Assembly: GCF_902459465.1 (NCBI RefSeq)
Contig: NC_047062.1
Span: 2,730,501 to 2,794,500 of the forward strand
Source: Asterias rubens
Lineage: Eukaryota > Echinodermata > Asteroidea > Forcipulatida > Asteriidae
Direction: 5' to 3'
Length of the DNA stretch: 64,000 bases
Shown piece after piece: positions 44,201 to 56,200 of the stretch. Numbering within the stretch: position 1 is the stretch's first letter; each line of letters opens with the position of its first letter. Below the pieces are notes generated by a model. It searched no databases and was not told the DNA's origin. It saw only the letters and a program-made list of their open reading frames with translations. Position numbers and translations under genes: made by a program.

Positions 44201-47200
44201 AAATAAGATATTATCCCTGATGCAAATTTCCATCTATTAATAAAAATATCTTGCCTGCCAAGAAAAATGTCACAAAATGATCGATCATCAACTCCAGGTC
44301 TATGACGTTGCTGTCACCAGCTGGCGCTGCAGACTGCAGAATATGACTGAGGATGTTGTTGTCCAGTTTCTCGCCTTGTTTAAGCGCTTCCATCTGGCCC
44401 ATAATGCACTGTCGTCCAATCTCCCGCATTCTCTTGGAAGCAGCTCTTACCTCCCGTCGTAATTTAATATGGTCTTTAAAAGGACTAAGCTGAAATACAA
44501 ATTAAATCACAGACTCCCAATAATTTTGTTTATGTTCAGTACAAACACACTCAGCACTAAACTTCCCCATTTTCATGAAAGCCGAAGTTTCAGTTCATTT
44601 CATGACATTGTTTAAAGCCATTGGACCCTTTCGGTAAACAGTATTGTCCAAGGCCCACACTTCGTGTATCACAACTTATATATAAAATAACAAACCTGTG
44701 AAAATTTAGGCTCAATTGGTCATCGGAGTTGGGAGAAAATAACGGGAAAACCCACCCTTGTATCCGCGCGTTTCGCCGTGTCATGACATGTGTTTAAAAT
44801 AAATCCGTAATTCTCGCTATCGAGAATTGATATTGTTTTACTGTTTTCTCAAAAAGTAAAGCATTTCATGGAATAATATTTCAAGATAAGTCTTTCACCA
44901 CTACCTTCTGTAAACTCTGTAAGTTGTTTGTAAATCTGTGAACTTTTTTGTTTGTTTCTGTAACGAAAGTGTATAATGGCTTTAACTCTGGTTGTGAAGA
45001 CCAGGACTCTTTTAACCCAATGGAGAGAAGACATTGAAGGAAGTTTCATCTTTAAGATGTCCGATCTCCAAGAGGCTTATTCCAGGGGGACACTAGGCAG
45101 TCCCTGGCAGTCCGAAAGGGACAGAAACCCCCCCCCCCCCATTATAAAATAAGTTAAACCAAAAAAAAGACCACATCAATACAAATTTAATGATATCTCT
45201 TTGATTTGAGTCACATGATTTTGATTTTGAGATTTGAGTCTCATCCACGACCATCGTCATGCCTAACTCGTTCCAATCATCACCTAGCGGACAGTACACA
45301 AAATTCATTGCACAGCGCACACATGTGTACACGACGCTGGGTGTTCTACATTCTACACATTTGCACAATCTGCAGATTGGGCACAATTTTTACAAACCAT
45401 TAGCTTGAGGTGCCATTCTTACAGAGTGCAATTTAAAAACTCTGCATGCTTTTGCTCGAACAGCAGATTCAGCCGCCAACTCGGCAGAGCACAAACTGCA
45501 GACAGCGCTTGAATGTGTCAATTCGTTGTGCAAATCTGTTGAATGTGCTCAACAGATGAATGCGCGTCCCGAAACAGAAGTCGTGAGCGGAGGATTTTAT
45601 CATTTTAGACTAAAGAAATACATCTGACACAATCGCAGCTCCATATAAACCGGCAACATGCCATGTGAGTTTTCGTATACTGCAGAGGTTTTGATCCATT
45701 TTGGAGCATTAATTTTGTCATTTGCTGTTTTTATTGTTAAATTTAACCAGGTTAGCAGGGTATTTTTACATATTTGCCAAACAGATTTTGTTAGACGGAA
45801 AAAAAAAACATTAACAAATAACGCAAAGGCTGGCTTAGAAACCCTGGACACAATTAGTAACTGGCAAAGACCAGTCTTCTCACTTGGTGTATCTCAACAT
45901 ATGCATAAAATAATGAACCTGTGAAAATTTGAGCCCAATTGGTCGTCGGAATTGCGAGATAACTGTGAAAGAAAAAAGCACCCTTGTCACACGAAGTTGG
46001 GTGCTTTCAGATGCTTGATTTTGAGAACTCAAATTCTAAACCTTAGGTCTCAAAATCAAATTCATGGAAAATTACCTCTTCCTCGAAAACTACGTCACTT
46101 CAAAGGGAGCCGTTTCTCGCAATGTACTATCAACCTCTCCCCTTTACTCGTTACGAAGTAAGGTTTTATGCTGATAAATATTTTGAGTAACTACCAATAG
46201 TGTCCACTGCCTTTAAAGGTACTGGACACAATTGGTAAGTGCTCAAATAATTGTTGGCATAAAAATAACTTGGTAATGAGCAATTGAGAGCTGTTGATAG
46301 TACAAAACTTGTGAGACACAGTACCCTCTGAAGTAATTTTTTTTGAGAGAGCGGTAATTTCTCACTCAAATATTAAAAGACTTCAGGCCTGAAGCCTATT
46401 TTAGGCATCATTAAGCACAAACATTGTGCAACAAGGGTGTTTTTTCTTTCATGCTTTTAATTGATATTTAAATTGAAAAGATGAAAACAAAACCACCCAT
46501 CTATATTAAGATGTCAACTTACCCACAATAGTGGATTTTGGAGGCTTATTAAAACGCTATCCTGAAGAAATTGACAATCTGTGCAGAATGTAGATTTTTC
46601 CTTGGAAAATACATTCATATCCTGACCGAAAGCAACCTACAGAAGAATAACACATGCAAATATCAACATAGTTGAAAATAAACAGAAATCTTAAGTGTAA
46701 TTTCAACTATAGTTTGGGATATATAATGGTTTAAATGTAGGCTTTATTTTGTCCCCCCCCCAAGCTCCTAACTTCATAAATTACTGCTATTTGTATATCT
46801 GGTCAAAAAACAATCATCTGAACTTTAAATGAACAAAAACAATTATTTCCTTAAAAAAAAATATAAATATATAGTTACATTCAAACCCAATTGTTTACCG
46901 TCAAATCAGTCATCATCATAATGATTTATTTGAAGGAACAAAATGATAGTGAATGAAAGAACGAATGAAAGAACAAGAAAATGTGTTCCCCAGTAAGCAT
47001 GTTTTTAATAAAGATATCAAAAACTTTTAAAATCTAAAAGAGAGACTTCAAGGTCAAATTCAGTTTTGTGATGCACTAATTTACGTTAAAACACTTTGCA
47101 AAACAAAAAAGTTAGAGGTCTGACAAATTCCCAGTGCCTGCAGTACAGTTGATTTTCCTGCACCGATGATGCAGTGGTCGCAAATGTGGTGGATTGCCGA

Positions 47201-50200
47201 CATCGACGCCATTTGTGCGGAATGCTTTTCAACATTACATATAAATGTACCTTACTGATGCTGTCCAGTGAAACCATGTTAAACATATCCATCATGTTCA
47301 CTTCTGTTTTCCCATCAGCTTTCTTGTACAAACACTCAATTAGAGCGTCACTGCTGGAGTTGAACTGGACAATACAGGTCTTCAGGTAGCTATAGAAACA
47401 ATGTAAGAATTTTAATGCATTAGTTTAGTATAGTCTTATACTTCTAATATGCTTCGCCGAGACTATGGAACTCTCTTCCCAACAATCTCAAAGACTGTGC
47501 CACGCTAGAACAATTTAAATCACAACTTAAAACCCTTCTCTTCAATCACAGAAGTGCTTAGAGACTTTATTTTGTATTATGTGCTATATAAGAACTGTTA
47601 ATTATTATTATTATTTCAGCACACATTCTGGATCGATGACAAACGGACTGGACTGGGAAAAAAAAACTCACAAGGCTGGAGAAGAGCGGAGTCAAATCAC
47701 CATTTTGAGTGCAGGTTCACCCAAATGGGCGCAAGGCTCTAAATAGGACATGATTATCATGTCGATCTACCAACATGGTACTCAATGCACTTGCACAAAC
47801 AAAACATTTTTAAGAAAGGTTATAAGACAAATTTAAGGGTTAACAAGGTGTTGCAGTGAATTCAGCAGCCACAGCTAGAAACACAGGGCAAACCCCTTCT
47901 CTTAGCGTTAAGTGTAACCATGGACGATGGTGTAACTGGATTATTATAAGTGTATTACATGACACATGGGGACCTATGGTTTAAAGTCCCATCAAAACGA
48001 AGCAATAATGGTTTAGAGTCTGGCTTGTAATGACACAAGTGTCATGACTAGGAATCAATTTCATAACAAGCTAGGATTGATCTAAACTGAAATTCCTCTA
48101 AACTGATTCAATTAAATCCCTGCTAGTCCAGGGTCGCCCAGGGGTGCAGGTTACAATTGACAAGCTCATAACAAACAAAACAGGAATCATGTAGAACAAA
48201 TGGTATGAGCAGCAGATAGTGGTTTAATGCAGTTCATGACAGAGAATACTTAACATGATGACAATATTAAATTGGGTGCTACCCTCACACCGATGTGTGT
48301 AAGCACTGTATACTCAGTACCAGGCATATAACTCTGTGGGATTCAAACCCTATGACCCTTGGAAATCTTGAACAGTGTCTTACTGTCTTACCAACTAGAC
48401 TACCGAGTTTGCCAAGTAGCTACAGGCATACTGCAACTTGTGAAAGTACTGGGAGTATACAGTGCTTACACACATCAATGTAAGGGTAAAACCAAAGTAC
48501 TGGGAGTATACAGTGCTTACACACATCAATGTAAGGGTAAACCAAAATTTAAAATTCCTTATCCCAGATGCAAATTTAACATTTATTTTATGCGGCACAA
48601 TGTACGATTATCAGTTTTTGATATTCATTTCAACATAAGATTTCACGGTGTTAAAGAAATTCTACAAAAACGATACGAGTGGCCTCTGTGTAGGCCTATA
48701 TTTTGTTATTTTTGTTATTTTACGGATCAGACTTACTTTCGATGGAAGGTTGGGCTGAACATGGCAGCCTGTGGTTTCCAAACTTCATGATCAATCTCAG
48801 TCACGAGACCTCGGCCCATGAAACGCTGGCCATACAGAGACTCCATGGCCTTGTAGCCATTCCCACACTTTGGATAGTTATCCGACACTAAGATTTCCTG
48901 AGATCAATTAAAACTTATAATGGTTAAACCATGGTAAAAGATAAGATTAATTATTGTCAAATGTTCTTATTTCAACTTCAGTTGCCCCTTTTATACACAA
49001 ACGAATTGGCCAAAGAAAAAATCTGTACTTTCCCATCCTCTTGTTATCAACAAACACACCATCCAATTTAAAATGTAAAAAATTGTCACATTTTGTTCAA
49101 AATAACAGAATTTTGTTGTGATGTTTTGCCAGGAATTCTGTGCGCGTTCAGAATCAAAGTTAAAGGAAAGGGATTGGTTGGTCTTCAAATGCTTATTATG
49201 CAACTTTGAAAGTCTGGCAGTTTTCATGCTCGCTGGTACCTTATACCTGCAACACACAGCTCAGTGTTGCAGTCACTTTTACGGAAAATCCTGTTCTTCA
49301 AATCTGTATAGATAACACTGTGTGGACGCATGTAAGTCCACAGGGTGTTTCAAGTCCCTACATGATTTGCAGCATTAAAACATTCCATCTGGTACAAGTC
49401 CACCATATCATACTTGGGAGTCTATACTGCTGCATTTTGGAACCCTCTTCCTTGCTTTGAACCAACTTACAATCTGTCACACTTCACAGATCTGTCATAG
49501 TTCACTTTTTGATATTTATGGTATGCGAGCAATGTAATTTGTGACCATCCACCACCAATAGGCTGTAAAGTTGCACTTGTACATTGCAGAGCCTATTAAA
49601 TTGTTTGGGTTTTCAAGAAATCTTTGAGAAATCTGAATATAAAAGTAGGTGGCTTTGAGAAATCATAACTTCGTCTAGAAAAGTCTGATTTAAATGTGGA
49701 TGGTATCATTTTGAAGCTGATTACACACTCTCTCCAAAAATGCATTGAGCCCATAACAGTAAAAGTGTCAACTTTACAGCCCATTGGTGGTGGATGGTCA
49801 CATTTCTTCTTTTTGGATAATTATAAAGTTTCTTAAAGGCAGTGGACACTATTGGTAATTACCCAAAATAATTGTTGGCATAAAAACTTACTCGTACAAA
49901 CAATGGAGAGCTGTTAATAGCATAAAACATTGTGCCAATTGGCTCCCTCTAAAGCATCATAGTTTTCGAGAAAGGAGTAATTTTCCACTAAAATATTTGA
50001 GTATGGTTTTGATACCTTAGAGTTCCATTTTGAGGTCCCGAAATCAAGCGTCTGAAAGCACACAAATTTGTGTGACAAGGGTGTTCTTTCTTCCATTATT
50101 ATCTCGCAACTTCAAAGACGAATTGAGCTTAGATTTTCACTGGTTTGTTACATATTTGTGAAAATGTTGAGATACACCAAGTGAGAAGACTGGTCTTTGA

Positions 50201-53200
50201 AAATTACCAAAGGTGTCCAGTGTCTTTAAATGTCTTATAGGAGAAATATCAGCAAATATATTCTCCCTGTTATCTCCCAATTTTGTATTGTCATTATTTT
50301 CATTGTATACCAGACCCTTTTAAATGACCTTAAGTTGTGACACTTGTATAGGGGCTAATATGCCAATTTTATACATGTAGCTTGTAATCACACACAGTAA
50401 CACTCCGTCTTCTTAGAGCCAAAGAATCAGAGCTTACCCTTACAACTTCAGGAATGTAGACATGAACTATAGCCCGGTGGAAGACATAGAATATAAAAAC
50501 CTGCCCAAATTCCTTGTTCCTGCAAAGGGAGAAATACAACAACAATAACAACGCAAAACTCAAATACAGAGATTGCAAAATTATATTCACAAACAGATTA
50601 GAAAACATGTCTAAATTAACTAAAGGTCAGTAATCCAAAATATTTTTTGTGCCTTCCTTTTTACATTTTCAATGTCAGATTGTGGAATTTTTATTCCTAT
50701 GAATGCTGTTCCTTTTTCAGTAGATGAGAACTTTTCCTCGTCTCCCCCACCCCATACGTCAGGTCACTTGAGACGGCAATAACAACATAAGTGGTTTAAT
50801 GGCCTGACATTTGTATCCTGGCAGTCTAAATGAGGTAGCTGCTAATATTCTTCATTTTCTTGTTCAAATATATTTTTGCCACGAATGCTTCACAGAAGCA
50901 GGTAGCCAGAAAAAAATTACCAGCCGTTAATGACTGATTTCCTGCTATTAATGATTAGCAAAATAAATTAAAAAGTCTTAATCTTGATTTACAGTAGCTC
51001 TATAAATTGGGCATGTTTATACCTTCAGCCTCTGAAATGACAGCAATTATAAAAACTAGATACCTACCAATCAAAGAACACATCTTCAAACACTCTGCCA
51101 TCTGTGACAGCCTGCCGCAAATCAGCAATATTCCCGGTGAAAAAACTGTAAAGAAAAAAACCCATCAATAAATTTACAAATTTGGTAATAACCTGAATTT
51201 ATTACTTTCTAGTCTACGTACTACTACTTATTGAGCCGAGCACAATACAGAGACGACACAATTAAAAAAAAGTTACCAATGTATGAGTCGAGATTGAGGT
51301 AAAATTCCACAAGATTGAACTGCTGGTGATTGAGGCTTGCATAGGTGATGCCATACAGCGCAAGCATAGAGAATCACACTGGATTCAACAATTAAAATCC
51401 CATCACCCTCATGTTCATTTCTGCTTGATAATTTATTTGACGTGTATATATTCTTTAATTAAAATGTAAATAACCTGTTTTTCTGTCGATTAGTGGGTTT
51501 TTTTTATGGTTAAAAGAATGGCTCGCAGAATTTTAACCGGATCAAAGTATTACAAAATATTTAAAAATATGTTATGGCCTCACATCCTAAATAGATTCAT
51601 TTCAAATAACAACCGTCACAAATCATTTTGTAATTGCCTTAAACACCCAGCAAGGTGAATGGCACCATACAAATTTGTTTATTATTAGATAGAGAGGGAA
51701 GAATAAACACACAGTCATGTCAGTCATCACCTGTTCATATATGATGGTCATAAAATATACCAGCAAAAATACCAGCACATTTAAGCATTTAACAGTCCCA
51801 GTAATTGGGGCGATTTACTCCACGTTGACTTGGATCGGTCGAGTTGGTCTTTGAAAAGCGTTTGTAACCGTTTGTTAGAAAACATGTGAAATGCATTTGG
51901 TAGAAAGATGGTGTAAAAGTAGAATACACTGATCCACACAAACATGCCTCGAAATTTTTCCTTTTACCTCGCCGACTAACACGTTCGACCGAAAATCACG
52001 CAATTTCGAGGCAAATTTGTGTGGATCATTGTATTCTACTTTTAAAACATCTTTCCAACCCTATGCATATTATTTGTAAAACCGGTTACAAACGCCTTTT
52101 ATAGACCAACTCGTCCGATCAAAGGCAACGTGCTCCTCGAAAAAAGCATTGACATCTGTGTTCATATACTGGCATTGACATGATTTGTGTTAATACTTTG
52201 AGCAAGGACTAACCAGCAGAGGGATCTGTCAAAATGTTCTTATTATACATGAGTACCAAATTTGGTTTATGATTGATGGTCATAAAAATACCAGCAAAAG
52301 TACCAGCATATTAAGCCATTGATAATAATATTAGTGGCTTCATAGCGCACATATCCGTCACTCACTCAGTAAACTCAGTATTTCCTGCAAGATGTGGGAT
52401 TACTTTTTGAAGAGACCTAACCCTTTTATAGCACCATGTTATATTTTACGTGCTGTGGCTAATAAACCCAGAAATTGGCCATGGCGATTTATTCAGATTT
52501 TAAAAAACCTGACATCTGTGCTCTTCTAGTACTATAGGACAAGGACTAACTAGCGGAGATATCAATTTTTTTTAACAAAAGGAGTACCCCCCCCCCCAAC
52601 CACGTTTGACACATCCTAGCTAGAGAACTCTTCCACCAAATATTTTGATATATCACTAATCACTGTACCGTAAAACTATAGGCTATATAGCAATACTATT
52701 GCGTTATATTATAATTATTATATCTGTACTAAAATATGGCGATACTATCACAATAAATGTAAGGGCAGACGGTGGATCGATATATTACATTTTTTTATCT
52801 ATCTTGTCTATCGACTATGTGTTTGACTACAAAAAAATTCATTTATTAACTAGTTTTAATAATTTTTTAGGCATCACAGCACCCACTTTTCTTATAATAC
52901 ATGAAAAACCCCATCCCCATTTAATGATTACGAAACCCTTGACTGACTTGAATAATAATATTAGTAGTAAAAATGTACAGTGCAAAAAAAAAGAAAAAAA
53001 ATTTAGATCATCAGTCGGCTGCACAGCAGGTGGACACTGTCTTGTGCTATTCTCCGAATCTCAAGCTAGGAGAGCAGAAAATCCGGGGAGACTAATCTTC
53101 CTATGTACTCAGGGTACAATAGGCGCTGACGACCTTGTTTGCGCTGGCCATGCAATGGGGATTACAGAGCATATATGTTGAGTGGGTGGCTTTAATGCAC

Positions 53201-56200
53201 CTTGGTGGCTGATGTTGTACCCTTCATAGATAAGCATAATGAAAAACCGCCTGGATTGCCTCGCCCAGACCAATACAATACTACACCTTTTTCGCTTTGG
53301 TTCAGGAACATGGCTGTACTTCACATGCTTGTAATGAAGATATACAACATACATGTATGCAACAAAAACACTACTAAATACCACCAGGGGAAATCCCACA
53401 AGCGAGGCTAGCAAGAGATTAAGAAAGATCATCTCTTATCTGCTTTTGTACACCCGTGCCAAATGATATTTTACTTGTAAATGTAATTTTTGGTCTGCTT
53501 GGCAGCCAGTGCAGCTAATAAATAAACCAGGATATACAATAAGAGTCTTTCACACAGATATTACGAAGTTATAACACTTCTCTACACGCGATCACCCACC
53601 AGCTAGGAGCGCCGGTATGGGCAAGCCGAGTACCAATTTTGGTACATGAATGATGGTCATAAAAATACTGTAAATCATATTCTGCACTCTTGAGATTTAT
53701 TTTGTTTGGCTGATGAAAATTTGGACAGCGCGTCCCTGCGCACCAACCTCACAGTGCATTATCTTCAAACCATGAAGTCTGCACTAAACAAGAAATACCG
53801 GCATATTATTTAAAACCATGGTCAAGCACCGCCCAAGGACTAAAAAGCGGAGATGTCAAGATGTTTACAAAATCCGGTGGAGTCAAGCACATAGCCTGGT
53901 TGGGTGTGCGCATGTTCAGAATACTTATAAATGTAGTAATATGCTGGGTGCTGTGCTCGAGAGCAGTTGTTTTGAAAACTTTGTTGTCTTTGTTGATACT
54001 GGTAACTTATAGAGAGCAGTTGTTTAGAAAACTTTGTTGTCTTTGTTGATACTGGTAATTTAATTGTACAGAAGTTTCTTCCCTCTTTCGCCGTACTTTG
54101 TTTTATCTCTAATCACTGTATTGTAAAAACTAGCGTTATATTTAAGCAGGGCAGTTCATTTCAGAACTGAGAAGTCTTTCAAACACCCGAACAATCTACT
54201 CCGCGATAGTAGAATTAAGCAAGACAGTTCTCTTAGAACAAACTTTACCTGGCAAGTAGATACACACGGTGTTACTGCAAACCAAATACATATTGATACC
54301 TAACCATGCAATGCCTGGGACAAGCCATACGTTTTGTATACCACCTAGGTCTAGTCCTAAGTTTGGACTAGTCCTAACTCTTTGTGAAATCGACCCCTGG
54401 TCTCTGTCCTTACTATCCATAGTGTATGGTCAGTGCCGCTGCACTGACTGACCGTTGCATTATATCAGCAACATGAGCAAAGTGCCAAAGGAGTCCAAGA
54501 GTCCAAGGACCAAGCACCTTACCACCACTGCCCCCTCCATTTTTCGTATAAAAAATCAATATATCTTTCTATTGCCTTTCCAGCAACTGATACATGAAAA
54601 CCCCATCCCATTCAATGATTACGATTTACCTTTCGACTGACCATGGGATACCTGTATCCTCCACTGTCCTGTTTTCAAGGTACTTATGGCTTTTTCTTTA
54701 AATAATAATATCAACTGATGCCCTAATTACCTTCATTTGTTTATAAAAAGCATGCAAGCGGATACCCCAGACAGTTTCTCTACTCCTATTGGTGGAGAGT
54801 GCGTCACGTGGGGGTGTTTAAACGGTTGATAGTGACCAGCTGGAGCTGTTTATTACCGACTGGCTTTAGGCATGTCGGCGCGCAAGATTATCACGCGGAA
54901 CGCAATTCATAGCCTTAAGTAACAGGGCGTTATCTATTTTTAAGCGCGCGCGCGTACACACAACCCACGCGCATCATACAGTTTCTTCACAAATATTTCA
55001 AACCTCGAGGTTTCAATAGTCAAAGTGTCTATAATTAAGGGAATAAAAGTGTAGCGACAAGTTCTTTCACGGCCGTTTAGAACCGACAGGGTCGTTGCCG
55101 TGTGATAAAGGCCCTCGCCGTTATCACACGGCGACGACCATGCAAGGTTTTAAACGGCCGTTAAAGAACTAGTCACACCTCTTTTATTCCCATTCATAAA
55201 TGCTTTTTTGGTTAAAAGGCGTAATAAAGTAAGAAACTCTGTAAAAACTTATCCATTTCCGACGTGCTTGAGCTCTGTATGTACATGTACAACGTCCAGG
55301 TGTTGCATTGTTATGACTGAGACGCCCATTTCCGACAGTTTCCGGCTCCGTTTGTGCGCATGTGCGTATAGTCTTGGTGCAACATGTTCTCGTTTTCCTT
55401 TCAAGACAGTGCGGCCAACTTACCGACAGCGCCCGCATCGTAACAAGAAACATCTTGCACCAAGACTAGCGCGGAGTATCCCTCACAACCGGTTATAAAC
55501 ACTGGTCATTATCAAAGGTTTAAACACCCCCACGTGACGTGCTCTCATCCAATAGGATCAGCGAAACTGTCTGAGGTAATATGAATGTATTTTTTTAATG
55601 TTTTTTGACAAAAGGGCATTTATGAATGGGAATAAAAGAGACGTGACTCGTTCTTAAACGTCTGTTTAAAACCTTCCAGGGTCATTGCCGTGCAGTAAAG
55701 GCAATGACCCTGTCTGTTTTCAACGGCCGTTAAGAACTCATCGCTACTCTTTTATTCCCTTATTCATAAATCTGATTTTTATTCATTTTTTCCCCCCTTT
55801 TTTTTTCTTAACATTTACAATATTTTAGCGATAAACAGCTTATAAACAGTTATAATTGAACCACCAAGTCGATGTTTAAATTCTAATATTAATAGTAATA
55901 TTGATATGAGGATTAAAAAAAAATCTCCAAATATATTTGAAAATGATATTTAAGGCAAATGGCTTTTTTAATTTTATTTAGGACTCCCTGTATTTTTCCC
56001 CAGAATGCTCAGCAGAATGTTTAGTCACATGATTTGATGATCGTGAATTGTGAATTGAAAAAGTGTTGATGAAACTCTTTCGGTTGGCATTTTTTTAGGA
56101 AAAGTTTTCGTATGGCGCCACCACTTTTTCATTCGATATGAAATAATATAGTATCTAATTTACCTCCCTTTTTGTAAAAGTGAGTGATAAAGTGGTGGCG

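Noticed and set aside
45658-45924. Plus-strand frame MPCEFSYTAEVLIHFGALIL
   Set aside because: A hydrophobic start is visible, but it runs into a poly-A stretch and an R1 repeat; no family match, and too weak to call.
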